The notes: generated by a model not told the origin, from the sequence alone. A stretch of 64,000 bases of DNA from Leisingera sp. ANG-M7 (GCF_000813965.1 NZ_JWLI01000011.1:124001-188000); one strand, 5' to 3'; positions 34,391-45,153 are shown, numbered from the stretch's first letter. A program made the numbers and translations.

Positions 34391-35227
34391 TTATTCCCGC
34401 AAAAGGATGATTTCGACCCTGTCGTTGCGCGCCGCCATGGGGTTGCTGACCGCCAGCTTGCGGTCGGCGTGGCCCGTCACGCGCTCAATTCGGGACGCCG
34501 CCATCCCGCCTGATTCGAGAAGCTTGCGGGTTTCATCCGCGCGGTCATGAGACAGTTCCCAAACCGGGTTCTTTGCCAGCACCACAGGATGCGACCGGAT
34601 ATGGCCGCCAACTGCGATGTGGTTGGTCACACCGCCAGACACACGGGCAATCATTCTGACCAGGTCGCGGAACAGGGCCGTCGGGTCTGCCCCGCCCTCT
34701 TCGAACAGCGGTGCGTTCTCGCTGGCAAACAGCTCAATTATCAACCCTTCGTCAGTGACCCGTGTCACGATGTGGCGTGCCATCACGGTGGACACCATGC
34801 TCTCGCCGCCCCGCCCGGACAACTGTTCCTCAATCGCGCGGAACTTGTCGTCCTCCTGGTCCCGTTTGTCGTCAGATTCAACACCGGTATCGCCCTGCGC
34901 CTTCTGAGCGTTCGCCGGATTGATGTCGGTCGCCCCGGTTCCGGATTTCGGCTGGATATCCTCAGTGAACATACTGTCCCCTTGGAACGCACCGTTTCCG
35001 CCGCCGGAAATCCGGCTGAGCGGAATCGACGGCGAGAAGTAATCCGCCAGCCCTTTACGTTGTTTCTCTGTCGTCGCGTTAAGCAGCCACATCAGCATGA
35101 AGAAGGCCATCATCGCGGTCACGAAGTCGGCGTAGGCCACCTTCCATGCACCGCCGTGATGGCCATCGCCACCACTGACTTTTTTCCTCTTGATGATAAT
35201 GGGCGCCACATTGCTCTGTGCGCTCAT
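34391..35227 (-). CDS. motB: Flagellar stator protein MotB
   Basis: 278 residues from the ATG at 35227; an in-frame GTG 21 bases upstream is possible. Membrane helix with the proton-carrying Asp at residue 34 (WKVAYADFVTAMMAFFMLMW), then the plug and linker, and a C-terminal OmpA-like peptidoglycan-binding domain (VWELSHDRADETRKLLESGG, HADRKLAVSNP). MotB anchors the stator to the cell wall. It is transcribed alone, 11 kb from motA. A perfect CtrA box lies 48 bases upstream. Confidence 0.95.
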   Translation of the reverse strand: MSAQSNVAPIIIKRKKVSGGDGHHGGAWKVAYADFVTAMMAFFMLMWLLNATTEKQRKGLADYFSPSIPLSRISGGGNGAFQGDSMFTEDIQPKSGTGATDINPANAQKAQGDTGVESDDKRDQEDDKFRAIEEQLSGRGGESMVSTVMARHIVTRVTDEGLIIELFASENAPLFEEGGADPTALFRDLVRMIARVSGGVTNHIAVGGHIRSHPVVLAKNPVWELSHDRADETRKLLESGGMAASRIERVTGHADRKLAVSNPMAARNDRVEIILLRE

Positions 35228-35274
35228 ATCCACCACCACTATTTTCACCCATCACCGGGATAGCAGGCGGCCCG

Positions 35275-35289
35275 TTAATCTGGACTTAA
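35275..35289. promoter_or_regulatory. Perfect CtrA-type box (TTAA-N7-TTAA) upstream of motB
   Basis: TTAA at 35275-35278 and TTAA at 35286-35289, spacer TCTGGAC, 48 bases upstream of the motB ATG. This is the exact CtrA consensus. The nearest plus-strand gene, nirK, starts 234 bases away, so motB is the likely target. Confidence 0.65.
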
Positions 35290-35440
35290 CAATTAAATTT
35301 GCCGGCAGTTCATCTGACTGACGCGCCAAATTCCACCTGGTCCTATTACGCTTCGCCTCAAGGACCTGTTCCCACTGGGCAGGCCTAAATCCTGCATCTT
35401 AAAAACCTCTTATCTCGACATCGAGGAATTTTATCGAAGG

Positions 35441-35454
35441 TTGATCAAGAGCAA
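35441..35454 (+). promoter_or_regulatory. FNR/CRP-family site upstream of nirK
   Basis: TTGAT-CAAG-AGCAA, the two-half-site layout bound by FNR, FnrP and NNR-type regulators (TTGAT-N4-ATCAA), one base off in the right half. It ends 68 bases before the nirK ATG. A matching site occurs upstream of hemN, in an opposite-strand orientation. This fits oxygen or nitric-oxide control of nitrite reductase. Confidence 0.5.
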
Positions 35455-35522
35455 TATCCGGCGCCGCCCACGGAACTAAAGTCCGGGCAACACAGCAAAT
35501 GAGACACCGAAAGGAGAATATC

Positions 35523-36647
35523 ATGCTGACCCGCAGAGCCGCACTGATGGGGGCAGCCGGCGTAGCAGCGCTGCCTGTACTTGCCAAAGCCGCCAAGGCC
35601 GAAAGCACCACTGTTCACGAGGCCGCCGCGCCTGTGGACCTGTCCAGCCTCCAGCGCATCAAGCGCGAGCTGGTCGCACCGCCCTTCGTACATGAACACG
35701 AGCAGGTCGCCCCGGGCGAACCGCGCATCGTCGAATTCGAGATGAAGATCGTTGAGAAAGAGATCGAGGTCGACCAAGGCGCTTACTTGCAGGGCATGAC
35801 CTTTGACGGCTCCATCCCGGGTCCGATGATGGTGGTGCATGAAGGCGATTACGTCGAACTGACCCTGGTCAACCCGCCGGAAAACATGCTGCAGCACAAT
35901 ATCGACTTCCACGCTGCAACCGGCGCCTTGGGCGGCGGCGCGCTGACCCTGGTGAACCCGGGCGAGAAGACCGTTCTGCGCTTCAAGGCCACCCGCCCCG
36001 GCACCTTTGTCTATCACTGCGCCCCGGGCGGCCCCATGATCCCCTGGCACGTCGCCTCGGGCATGGCTGGCACCATCATGGTGCTGCCGCGCGAAGGGCT
36101 GTCGGACCACAACGGCAATCCGGTTAAATACGACCGCGTTTACTACATCGGTGAAAACGAGTTCTACATTCCGAAGGACGAGAACGGCGACTACATCCGC
36201 TATGAGGACGTTGGCGAAAGCTATCCCGACACCCTTGAGGTGATGAACGGGCTGATCCCCAGCCATGTTGTTTTCAATGGCGCAGTGGGCGCTCTTACCG
36301 GCGAAAATGCCATGAAGGCGAAACAGGGCGAGAAAGTTCTGTTCGTGCACAGCCAGGCAAACCGCGACAGCCGTCCGCACCTGATCGGCGGCCACGGCGA
36401 CCTGGTCTGGGAAGCCGGCAAGTTCAACAACGTGCCGGACCGCGATCTGGAAACCTGGTTCATCCGCGGCGGCTCTGCCGGGGCAGCGCTCTATGAGTTC
36501 CTGCAGCCAGGCGTCTATGCCTATGTGAACCACAACCTGATCGAGGCTGTGAACCTTGGTGCAACCGCACACGTGGTGGTCGAAGGCGAATGGAACAACG
36601 ACCTGATGGAACAGGTGGTCGCCCCGACCGAATACTCTGGCTCCTGA
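35523..36647 (+). CDS. nirK: Copper-containing nitrite reductase NirK
   Basis: 374 residues; AAAGGAG precedes the ATG. A twin-arginine signal ([20 protein letters not shown]) directs export to the periplasm. Two cupredoxin domains carry the copper ligands: H125 and H130 (HNIDFH), H165-C166 (YHCAPGG), H176 and M181 (PWHVASGM); the second-domain type 2 His lies in [10 protein letters not shown]. It reduces nitrite to nitric oxide in denitrification. It is followed by nirV; no nor or nos genes are visible in the window. Confidence 0.97.
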   Translation: MLTRRAALMGAAGVAALPVLAKAAKAESTTVHEAAAPVDLSSLQRIKRELVAPPFVHEHEQVAPGEPRIVEFEMKIVEKEIEVDQGAYLQGMTFDGSIPGPMMVVHEGDYVELTLVNPPENMLQHNIDFHAATGALGGGALTLVNPGEKTVLRFKATRPGTFVYHCAPGGPMIPWHVASGMAGTIMVLPREGLSDHNGNPVKYDRVYYIGENEFYIPKDENGDYIRYEDVGESYPDTLEVMNGLIPSHVVFNGAVGALTGENAMKAKQGEKVLFVHSQANRDSRPHLIGGHGDLVWEAGKFNNVPDRDLETWFIRGGSAGAALYEFLQPGVYAYVNHNLIEAVNLGATAHVVVEGEWNNDLMEQVVAPTEYSGS

Positions 36648-36722
36648 CCTTCGGCTGGATATGAAACTGGACCGGGCGGTTGCACAACGCGGCCGCCCGC
36701 TTTTGCTTGAAGGGACGCTATC

Positions 36723-37517
36723 ATGAAAATAGAGCTGATCGCCGCCGGACTGGCCGCCGCTATTGGCGTTCCGGGCTTTTGGTTTTCAACGGCCAAAGAT
36801 CCGGCACCGGGAACGGAAACCGTATTCATCGCAGCGGATACCATTGCCTACCGCCCCATCGGGAACTTTCACCGCAACGGCAAAACCGTGGTGCCGCCGG
36901 AACAGCTGCGTCCAGTGGCCGCTTTTGAGATCATGAAGCATCAAGTTTCCGGCAGCGAATACGCCGCTTGCGTGGCAGCAGGTGCCTGCAAAAAGGCAGA
37001 CAGTGTTCCGGCGGACGGCGGACAGGCGCAGACACACGTCAGCTGGCACGACGCGACCGCCTATGCCCAGTGGTACTCCCAGGAGACCGGCCACAGCTGG
37101 CGTCTTCCGGACGAGGCTGAATGGCAGCTGGCCGCAGCAGAAATTTTCGGCGACGAGGCCGTTGAAACAGACAGCGGCGACCCCGCCCAGCGCTGGCTGC
37201 GCCAATATGCCCGCGGGGTCACGTTGCGCGGACTTCCGGGGCCCGCGCAGGATCCAAAAAGCGAACCCGAAGCCAACAGTAACGGGCTAACCGGCCTTGG
37301 CGGCAACATATGGGAATGGACCGGCGGCTGCATGCAAAACGGCGAAGTCGCCAAAGACGGCAGCCTTGATCTGGGCGAACCATACTGCAGCGCACGTATC
37401 ACCGGCGGCCGCCACAGAGCAGTGGTGATCGACTTCATCCGGGATGCCAGCGTTGGCGGCTGCGCCGTCGGACTGCCGCCGGATTATCTGGGGTTCCGGC
37501 TGGTGAAGGACGGATGA
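36723..37517 (+). CDS. nirV: NirV, SUMF1/FGE-fold nitrite reductase accessory protein
   Basis: 264 residues with an N-terminal membrane or signal segment (LIAAGLAAAIGVPGFWF). The formylglycine-generating-enzyme fold is recognisable (VSWHDATAYAQWYSQETGHS, WRLPDEAEWQLAAAEIFG, GLGGNIWEWTGGCMQ, DYLGFRLVKDG). NirV commonly follows nirK; its exact role is unsettled. The periplasmic location and 75-base spacing after nirK suggest co-transcription. Confidence 0.88.
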   Translation: MKIELIAAGLAAAIGVPGFWFSTAKDPAPGTETVFIAADTIAYRPIGNFHRNGKTVVPPEQLRPVAAFEIMKHQVSGSEYAACVAAGACKKADSVPADGGQAQTHVSWHDATAYAQWYSQETGHSWRLPDEAEWQLAAAEIFGDEAVETDSGDPAQRWLRQYARGVTLRGLPGPAQDPKSEPEANSNGLTGLGGNIWEWTGGCMQNGEVAKDGSLDLGEPYCSARITGGRHRAVVIDFIRDASVGGCAVGLPPDYLGFRLVKDG

Positions 37518-37574
37518 CATTGCCGCAGACCTTGACCCGGTGCCAACGAGCGGGATCCGGTGATGCGGACAGCC

Positions 37575-37596
37575 GCGCTGTGCAGCAGCACAGCGC
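37575..37596 (+). terminator. Hairpin downstream of nirV
   Basis: Perfect 9-base-pair stem (GCGCTGTGC at 37575-37583, GCACAGCGC at 37588-37596) with an AGCA loop, 57 bases past the nirV stop. No T run follows, so it may terminate poorly or stabilise the transcript end. Confidence 0.45.
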
Positions 37597-37611
37597 CACG
37601 CCTAACTGAAA

Positions 37612-37633
37612 AGGACCTCCCGCAGGAGGTCCT
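37612..37633 (-). terminator. Terminator between convergent nirV and hemN
   Basis: Perfect 9-base-pair stem (AGGACCTCC at 37612-37620, GGAGGTCCT at 37625-37633), CGCA loop. On the minus strand it is followed by TTTTC, suiting hemN, whose stop is 30 bases away. Confidence 0.6.
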
Positions 37634-37662
37634 GAAACAGGAGGTAGCAATTTGATACCGGA

Positions 37663-39018
37663 TCAGGAAGCCCGGCTGTAGCGCACGCCTTCAGGAACGT
37701 GGGCATCAAAGCAGCTGGCGATGATCCGGGTCAGCGGCCGGCCCTCGGGCAGTATTTCCAGCGTGTCCCCATCCAGGAACACCAGATCTCCGAACCGGGC
37801 CGCAATCCGGGCCAGATCAGCATCCAGGCTTCCCGCCAGATCTCCGAAGCGCTGCCGCAATTCCGCCCGATCCAGCCGGAATTCGCACATCAGCATCTCG
37901 ATGGCACGGCCCCGCAGCAGGTCTTCCTGACTCACTACATGGCCGCGCGCACCAGTAAGCACCCCCGCCTCAACCCGCTGCGCATAGGCAGGCGTTGCCG
38001 CGGCGTTCTGGATGTATCCGCCTGCGAAGCGCGAGATCGACGACGCGCCAAAACCGATCAGGGTCGGGCAGGTGTCATCTGTATACCCTTGGAAGTTCCG
38101 GCGCAGGTGCCCAGTGCGGGCAGCTGTTTCCAGTCCGTCGCCAGGTTTGGCAAAATGGTCGATACCGATGGCGGCGAACCCCGCCTCGGCGAACTTCTCC
38201 GCCGCCAGCGCGGCCAGATGATAGCGGGCAAGATCGTCCGGCAGCGTCTCTTCCTTGATCAGTTTCTGCCGTTTGGCCACCCAGGGCACATGCGCATAGC
38301 CGAACAATGCCAGCCGGTCAGGGCTGAGGCTCAGAACCTTCTCCACAGTATCCGCCATCCGCGCCTGCGTTTGGTGCGGCAGGCCGTAAACCAGATCGGC
38401 ATTCAGCGAATTGATCCCCGCCGCACGCAGATCCTCGACACATGCCTTGGTCACCTCAAACGGCTGTTCCCGGCCGATCGCCTGCTGCACCAATGGATCG
38501 AAATCCTGGATACCTATGCTGGCCCGATTCATGCCTTCTGCCGCCAATGCGGTGATCTTGTCCCGGTCTACCATGGTCGGATCGATTTCCACCGAGAATT
38601 CCCAGTCATCGGTGTGCTGGAACACTGCCTTCACTGCCTGCGCCAACCGGTGAATCAGATGCGGCGGCAGAATGGTCGGGGTGCCCCCGCCCCAATGCAT
38701 CCGCCCCATCCGCAAGCCCTCCGGCAACAGCGGTGCCACCAGCTTCAGTTCCTGCTCCAGCGTGCCGATGTAGCTTTCCACCGGGCTCAGCGTCTGGGTT
38801 CCTTGCGTGCGGCAGGCGCAAAACCAGCAAAGCCGCTCGCAAAACGGAATGTGCAGGTACACCGAAACCGGCACCTGCGGATCCAGCGCCTGAAGTTCGC
38901 GGGCCTGTTCCGCGGCGCCAACGGCTGCGGAAAACACCGGCGCGGTCGGATAAGAGGTGTAGCGGGGCACCCGGCTGTCAAACAGCCCAAGGGCTTGGAG
39001 GCGGTCAACTTGTATCAT
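37663..39018 (-). CDS. hemN: Oxygen-independent coproporphyrinogen III oxidase HemN
   Basis: 451 residues from an ATG with an AGGAAA ribosome site; the frame is open further upstream but has no ribosome site there. Radical-SAM cluster cysteines C60, C64 and C67 (PFCERLCWFCAC) with the extra HemN cysteine C69. Further core motifs: MHWGGGTPTILPP, INSLNADLVYGLPHQT. It makes protoporphyrinogen IX without oxygen, supplying heme under low oxygen. A site with the same half-sites as that at nirK lies 35 bases upstream, linking heme supply to denitrification. Confidence 0.95.
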   Translation of the reverse strand: MIQVDRLQALGLFDSRVPRYTSYPTAPVFSAAVGAAEQARELQALDPQVPVSVYLHIPFCERLCWFCACRTQGTQTLSPVESYIGTLEQELKLVAPLLPEGLRMGRMHWGGGTPTILPPHLIHRLAQAVKAVFQHTDDWEFSVEIDPTMVDRDKITALAAEGMNRASIGIQDFDPLVQQAIGREQPFEVTKACVEDLRAAGINSLNADLVYGLPHQTQARMADTVEKVLSLSPDRLALFGYAHVPWVAKRQKLIKEETLPDDLARYHLAALAAEKFAEAGFAAIGIDHFAKPGDGLETAARTGHLRRNFQGYTDDTCPTLIGFGASSISRFAGGYIQNAAATPAYAQRVEAGVLTGARGHVVSQEDLLRGRAIEMLMCEFRLDRAELRQRFGDLAGSLDADLARIAARFGDLVFLDGDTLEILPEGRPLTRIIASCFDAHVPEGVRYSRAS

Positions 39019-39052
39019 GACTTTCCTATGCCCCTTTTCCGAATCCTCCACT

Positions 39053-39066
39053 TTGCGCAGGATCAA
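39053..39066 (-). promoter_or_regulatory. FNR/CRP-family site upstream of hemN
   Basis: Read on the minus strand the site is TTGAT-CCTG-CGCAA, with a perfect left half and a GCAA right half, 35 bases upstream of the hemN ATG. The same TTGAT-N4-NGCAA form occurs at nirK (35441). FNR-type control of hemN is well established in proteobacteria; the assignment here is by motif only. Confidence 0.5.
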
Positions 39067-39235
39067 ACCAGCGGCCGGATTCCTTATTGGGCGCAACCCA
39101 AAACACTCTGCTCAAGGCACTGGTTTAAAATGATAAAATATTTCCAGGGCCAAAAATGGGAAATTTTTTCCGCAGGGCTATTTTTCCGTTTGACGCTGCT
39201 TGCGACTCCGCTTATACGCCGGTTCCACGACACCT

Positions 39236-39322
39236 GCCCAGGTGGCGGAATTGGTAGACGCGCTAGCTTCAGGTGCTAGTGTCCGTATGGACGTGGAGGT
39301 TCGAGTCCCCTCCTGGGCACCA
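39236..39322 (+). tRNA. tRNA-Leu (anticodon CAG)
   Basis: 87 bases, class II tRNA with a long variable arm. Acceptor stem GCCCAGG pairs with CCTGGGC; anticodon stem CTAGC/GCTAG holds the loop TTCAGGT with anticodon CAG; the T arm carries GGTTCGAGTCCC. The 3' CCA is encoded (39320-39322). It reads CUG codons, the favoured Leu codon in this genome window. Confidence 0.97.
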
Positions 39323-39403
39323 TCTCCCCGAATATTCTAAATTATGATCGCATAGATCGCTGCTGTTCCAGCCCAGGCGTGTGTTGTGCAGACCTCTGAC
39401 TTG

Positions 39404-39435
39404 AAAAAAACGGCAGGACGCGCCTGCCGTTTTTT
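39404..39435. terminator. Bidirectional terminator after tRNA-Leu and hemY
   Basis: Stem CGGCAGG (39411-39417) and CCTGCCG (39423-39429) flanked by seven A on the left and a run of T on the right. It serves the tRNA on the plus strand and the hemY operon on the minus strand, whose stop is 31 bases away. Confidence 0.85.
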
Positions 39436-39465
39436 CTTGGATAGCCATTTGAATGGAAACGGGCT

Positions 39466-40941
39466 TCAGTTCACCGGTTTAACCGTTTCCTGAATCTCGC
39501 TCTCTGCATCCTCGGCGGCTTCGACAATCTCCGCATCCTCGACCGGTTCCGCGCTTTTGTCCTCAAGCGCGCCCGTGATCAGCGGCAGCATGTGGGCCGC
39601 AGCCACACTGGCCACTTCCGGAGTCTCCGGACGCTTCCAGGACAGGGTGTCAAAACTGGAGCAATGCTCGCAGACCGGCGCCCATTCGGCATGTATGTGG
39701 TTGCAGCTGTCGCAGACCCACTGGGGCCCGCGCGGTGCGGTCAGCGCCTTGGCCAGCCAGCCCTGCACAACCTTGTCGCTGGCACCTTCGCCGCGTTCGA
39801 TTGCAGCCATCAGCGTCAGCGCGCGGGCGTCCGGCGCCCGTTTCGCCAGATCATGCAGCCAGCGGCGGGCTTCCGGGAAATCCTCGGCCACGATGTTCAG
39901 CTCTGCCATCACCAGCCGGGTCTCATCGTTCAGCGGCTTTATACGCGCCAGCTGATCGAACCGCTTGACGCGTTCAGCGGCGGTTTCCTCCGGTTCGATT
40001 TCGGCAAAGGCATGCGCCAGATCCGGGTGCGGCTGGCTTTCCCAGGCTTTCTTCAGCAGCCGGACAGCCGGACGTTTCTTGCCCTTGGCAATATAGGCGC
40101 GTGCAGCCATGGCCGCAGCCGGGACCAGATCAGGCGACAGGCGGTTTGCCTCAATTGCCTGCTCCTGCTGCTCGACGGTTGCGCCCTCATCCAGCACCCC
40201 CTTGGAGGCTGACAAGGCCAGAACTGCATCGCGGCGCTTGTACACATCGCGCGGCAGGGTGCCGGTCTTGAGCTTGGTCGACAGCGTCTTACGCGCGCCG
40301 GCCCAGTCTTCGGCCTGCGCCTGCAGACGCAGCAGCGTGTCCTGCACCTCCTCATGCTTGGGGCGCAGCGCCAGCGCCTTTTCGGCCAGCTGGCGGGCGG
40401 TATCCGTGTCGCCTTCCGAGAGCTTCTGCTTCATGATCCCGCGCACCCCGACAAAGCGGGTCGGCTGGTTGGAGAGCAAACGCTTGTAGGCCTCCGCGGC
40501 CTTGTGGGTATCGCCGCTCATCTCCGCCGCTTGCGCGACCAGAAGATCAGTCAGCTCCGGCTTCTGCAGATACTTCTCCGCCCGCGCCGCCTTGGCCAGC
40601 GCCAGGCGGCCTTCACCGGAAGCCAGCGCCATCAGACCATCGGACAGTGCCTGGTAGCCTTTCCGCTCGCGGCCCTTGTCCCAATAGCGCGACAGCGCGG
40701 TTTCATCGCCATTCAGGAAGCGCAGCGTGGCGACCAGCAGCGACAGCAGTTTCAGGAACAGCCACAGACCAGCAACCAGCACGCCCAGCGCAATGACGGA
40801 CTGCAGCGCGCCAAGGGTGTATTCCGTGCCGGCAACGGTGATCTGCACCCCGCCGGCTGTTTCCATCAGCAGACCGGCGCCAAAGGCAAGAAGCGCGACA
40901 ATTGCGACAAATACGAGGATCTTAAACAACGACCAGAGCAT
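39466..40941 (-). CDS. hemY: HemY-like membrane TPR protein with C-terminal zinc ribbon
   Basis: 491 residues from the ATG at 40941 (GGAA ribosome site). Two membrane helices at the N-terminus (about 5-30 and 45-68) are the HemY_N domain; TPR-like repeats fill about 90-400. A C-terminal ribbon with two CxxC pairs (WVCDSCNHIH, VCEHCSSFDTLSW) likely binds zinc or iron, as in the related LapB. It follows the mitofilin-like and hemD genes, the conserved alphaproteobacterial order. The heme connection comes from that order; the molecular role is not established. It is not protoporphyrinogen oxidase. Confidence 0.85.
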   Translation of the reverse strand: MLWSLFKILVFVAIVALLAFGAGLLMETAGGVQITVAGTEYTLGALQSVIALGVLVAGLWLFLKLLSLLVATLRFLNGDETALSRYWDKGRERKGYQALSDGLMALASGEGRLALAKAARAEKYLQKPELTDLLVAQAAEMSGDTHKAAEAYKRLLSNQPTRFVGVRGIMKQKLSEGDTDTARQLAEKALALRPKHEEVQDTLLRLQAQAEDWAGARKTLSTKLKTGTLPRDVYKRRDAVLALSASKGVLDEGATVEQQEQAIEANRLSPDLVPAAAMAARAYIAKGKKRPAVRLLKKAWESQPHPDLAHAFAEIEPEETAAERVKRFDQLARIKPLNDETRLVMAELNIVAEDFPEARRWLHDLAKRAPDARALTLMAAIERGEGASDKVVQGWLAKALTAPRGPQWVCDSCNHIHAEWAPVCEHCSSFDTLSWKRPETPEVASVAAAHMLPLITGALEDKSAEPVEDAEIVEAAEDAESEIQETVKPVN

Positions 40942-40951
40942 GGCGGCTTCC

Positions 40952-42244
<1,293 letters not shown>

Positions 42245-42295
42245 GCCGGCCTCCCCCTCGATTCCTAAAATACATTCGTGCGAACACGCTGGACC

Positions 42296-43021
42296 CTACT
42301 CCGCGCGTCTCTGGCCCTCAAGCCGGGACAGCTGCGCTGCGGCATCAACGACAGCTGCCGCCATGGCCGGTGCATCCGGGGCTTTACTTACGCTGAAAGC
42401 CTTGTAGTTCAAGCCTTTCAACGGTTCCGCCACAGCCTCGCTCAGTGCAATCAGATGCAAATGCGACGCGTCCCCGCACAGATTGGCAAAATGGCGCGCA
42501 GTCCTGGGTGAAAATAGCGGCACGATCACACCGTTTTGCGCAGCAAGCACGGTTTGCGCCTCCTCCGTCAGCGGCAGAAGCGCCTGATCATACACGATTT
42601 GCTCATCGCACGGGAGGCCTGCCTCCGTCAGCCGCCGGGCAATGCTTCCCCGGGCATGGGCGCCACGCAGATGCAAAAGCGGCGCATCCGGGCGTTGCCG
42701 CAGCAAGGTTACCGTCAGCTCGTCGGCGCACTGGCCCAGGGCCTCTGCCTGCCACCCGTGTTCCGCCGCAGCCTGCGCCGTGCGTTTCCCGACGCAATAG
42801 GCAGGCAACCGAACTGTGGTTTCACGTGAAGCGGCCTCAACGCCGTTGGCAGAGGTGAAGATCACCCCTTTTACACCCTGCGTTCTGACGGGTGCCTGAA
42901 CCGGCTGGATCTCCATCAGCGGCGCATAGATCACTTGCAGCCCGGCAAGCGCCTCTGCGGGCAGGCTGGCGGCAAACCGCTTTGCCGCTGCCAGCGGGCG
43001 CGTCATCAGCAATGGCACCAT
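42296..43021 (-). CDS. hemD: Uroporphyrinogen-III synthase HemD
   Basis: 241 residues; GGGAG lies seven bases before the ATG. The weakly conserved HemD pattern is visible: MTRPLAAAKRFA at the start, VIFTSANGVEAA near residue 52, PAYCVGKRTAQAAAEHGW, LLHLRGAHARG and VPLFSPRTARHF. It cyclises hydroxymethylbilane to uroporphyrinogen III in the cytoplasm. Divergent from tsaD and upstream of the mitofilin-like gene. Confidence 0.9.
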   Translation of the reverse strand: MVPLLMTRPLAAAKRFAASLPAEALAGLQVIYAPLMEIQPVQAPVRTQGVKGVIFTSANGVEAASRETTVRLPAYCVGKRTAQAAAEHGWQAEALGQCADELTVTLLRQRPDAPLLHLRGAHARGSIARRLTEAGLPCDEQIVYDQALLPLTEEAQTVLAAQNGVIVPLFSPRTARHFANLCGDASHLHLIALSEAVAEPLKGLNYKAFSVSKAPDAPAMAAAVVDAAAQLSRLEGQRRAE

Positions 43022-43095
43022 CCAAAGGCTCCCGGGATTGTTTGCACCCCGCTTCGGTGGTAGCCCCGGCGGCAGTTTGATGCAACGGTAAGGCT

Positions 43096-44193
43096 ATGAC
43101 AAAGACCCTGACAATCCTGGGGCTGGAAAGCAGCTGCGACGACACCGCCGCCGCCGTGGTGCGGCAGGCAGAGGGCACCAAGCCAGAGGTCCTGTCCTCG
43201 GTCGTGTTCGGCCAAACCGAGCTGCACAGTGCCTTTGGCGGCGTGGTACCGGAAATTGCCGCCCGCGCCCACGCCGAAAAGCTGGACATCTGCGTCCGTG
43301 ATGCGCTGGTAGAGGCCGGGCTGAGCCTGAGAGACATGGATGCGGTTGCCGTCACGGCCGGCCCCGGACTGATCGGCGGCGTGATGTCCGGCGTGATGTG
43401 CGCCAAGGGGATTGCCGCCGCGACCGGCCTGCCGCTGATCGGAGTAAACCACCTGGCAGGCCACGCACTGACACCACGGCTGACGGACGGGATCGCCTAT
43501 CCTTATCTGATGCTGCTGGTTTCCGGCGGCCACTGCCAGTATCTGCTGGTGCGCGGGTCTGAGGATTTCACCCGGCTGGGCGGCACCATCGATGACGCAC
43601 CGGGCGAGGCCTTTGACAAAACCGCCCGCCTGCTGGGCCTGCCGCAGCCCGGCGGGCCGTCGGTGCAGGCTGAGGCGGAAAAGGGCGACCCCAAGCGGTT
43701 CCGCTTTCCCCGGCCCTTGCTGGACCGGCCCGATTGCAACCTGTCTTTCTCCGGCCTGAAGACCGCGCTGATGCGGATGCGCGATCAGATTGTGGCGGAA
43801 AAGGGCGGCCTGACCCGTCAGGACCGCGCCGACCTGTGTGCAGGGTTTCAGGCAGCCGTGGTTGATACCTTGGCGGAGAAAACCCGCCGCGCCATCCGTC
43901 TGTATCTGGAAGAGCAGCCAGCGCAGCCGGCCATTGCCGTGGCTGGCGGTGTGGCAGCAAATACCGCCATCCGTTCTGCTTTAGAGACAGTCTGCGCAGA
44001 GGCTGGCGCTGCCTTTACCGCCCCGCCGCTGCGGCTGTGCACCGACAATGCGGCAATGATCGCCTATGCAGGGCTGGAGCGGTTCAAGGCAGGCGCGCGC
44101 GACGGGCTGGATCTGACCGCCCGTCCCCGCTGGCCGCTGGATCAAAGCAGCCCGGCACTGATCGGATCAGGCCGCAAGGGAGCCAAAGCATGA
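43096..44193 (+). CDS. tsaD: tRNA threonylcarbamoyladenosine synthase subunit TsaD
   Basis: 365 residues. N-terminal [15 protein letters not shown], metal-binding H119 and H123 ([12 protein letters not shown]), and the ASKHA-fold signature [16 protein letters not shown]. TsaD transfers threonylcarbamoyl to A37 of ANN-decoding tRNAs, with TsaB, TsaC and TsaE; tsaE is also in this window at 54.5 kb. The stop overlaps the gpsA ATG. Confidence 0.96.
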   Translation: MTKTLTILGLESSCDDTAAAVVRQAEGTKPEVLSSVVFGQTELHSAFGGVVPEIAARAHAEKLDICVRDALVEAGLSLRDMDAVAVTAGPGLIGGVMSGVMCAKGIAAATGLPLIGVNHLAGHALTPRLTDGIAYPYLMLLVSGGHCQYLLVRGSEDFTRLGGTIDDAPGEAFDKTARLLGLPQPGGPSVQAEAEKGDPKRFRFPRPLLDRPDCNLSFSGLKTALMRMRDQIVAEKGGLTRQDRADLCAGFQAAVVDTLAEKTRRAIRLYLEEQPAQPAIAVAGGVAANTAIRSALETVCAEAGAAFTAPPLRLCTDNAAMIAYAGLERFKAGARDGLDLTARPRWPLDQSSPALIGSGRKGAKA

Positions 44194-45152
44194 GCATTTC
44201 GGTATTGGGATCAGGCGCCTTCGGCACAGCTTTGGCGATTTCTCTGGCTGGGAATGGCCCGGTGACCCTGTGGGCGCGCAACGCGATGAAGGCTCAGGCG
44301 ATGCAGGACAGCCGCCGCAACGGCACCCGCCTGCCCGGTGTGGAACTGCCGGAGAACCTCTCTGTCACCGCAGATATTGCCGGGGCCTGCCAGTCCGAAG
44401 TTCTGCTGTTGGCGGTGCCGATGCAAACGCTGCGCAGTGTGCTTGAGGAGTACAAAGAGTACCTGGTAGGAAAAACGCTTGTTGCCTGCTGCAAGGGAAT
44501 TGAGCTGGACAGCGGGCTCGGCCCGGTGGCCGTTATCCGCGAAGTTCTGCCGGATGCGCAGGCCGCGCTGCTGACCGGGCCGAGCTTTGCCGCTGACATC
44601 GCCCGGGGGCTGCCAACCGCGCTGACGCTGGCCTGCGGCGACGCCGATCTGTGCAAGTCCCTGCAGGAACAGCTGACCACAGCCAATCTGCGCCTGTACC
44701 GGACCACGGACACCATCGGCGCGGAAATCGGCGGCGCACTGAAAAACGTGATGGCTATTGCCTGCGGCGCCGTAATCGGTGCGGGCCTTGGCGACAGTGC
44801 CCGTGCAGCGCTGATGACCCGCGGCTATGCGGAGATGCAGCGGATGGCGCTCGCCTGCGGCGCCAAGGCGGAGACCCTGGCCGGGCTGTCGGGGTTTGGC
44901 GACCTCGCGCTGACCTGCACCTCTGACCTCTCGCGCAACTACCGGCTGGGCCTGTCCATTGGCCGCGGAGAGGAATTTGACCCCAGCATAACGGTGGAAG
45001 GCGCCGCCACCGCGAGGGCCGTCGCCGCGCAGGCCCAGCGGATGGCCTTGGATATGCCGGTCACGCTCACAGTAACCAATTTAGTAGATCAGCGCTTGAC
45101 GATCAGCGAGGCAGCGGCACATTTGCTTAAAAGACCATTAAAAGAGGAATAA
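44190..45152 (+). CDS. gpsA: Glycerol-3-phosphate dehydrogenase (NAD(P)+) GpsA
   Basis: 320 residues starting at the ATGA overlap with tsaD. NAD(P)-binding motif [16 protein letters not shown] at residues 6-21; catalytic-core motifs [17 protein letters not shown] and [20 protein letters not shown] with its lysine in the LKN of the first. It supplies glycerol-3-phosphate for phospholipids. tsaD-gpsA is a common alphaproteobacterial pair. Confidence 0.96.
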   Translation: MSISVLGSGAFGTALAISLAGNGPVTLWARNAMKAQAMQDSRRNGTRLPGVELPENLSVTADIAGACQSEVLLLAVPMQTLRSVLEEYKEYLVGKTLVACCKGIELDSGLGPVAVIREVLPDAQAALLTGPSFAADIARGLPTALTLACGDADLCKSLQEQLTTANLRLYRTTDTIGAEIGGALKNVMAIACGAVIGAGLGDSARAALMTRGYAEMQRMALACGAKAETLAGLSGFGDLALTCTSDLSRNYRLGLSIGRGEEFDPSITVEGAATARAVAAQAQRMALDMPVTLTVTNLVDQRLTISEAAAHLLKRPLKEE

Positions 45153-45153
45153 A

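Noticed and set aside
35441-35454. nirK site as an exact FNR box
   Set aside because: One base departs from TTGAT-N4-ATCAA, so I call it a family-type site, not a perfect FNR box.
39466-40941. HemY as protoporphyrinogen oxidase
   Set aside because: No flavin motif; membrane plus TPR layout shows the unrelated HemY_N family.
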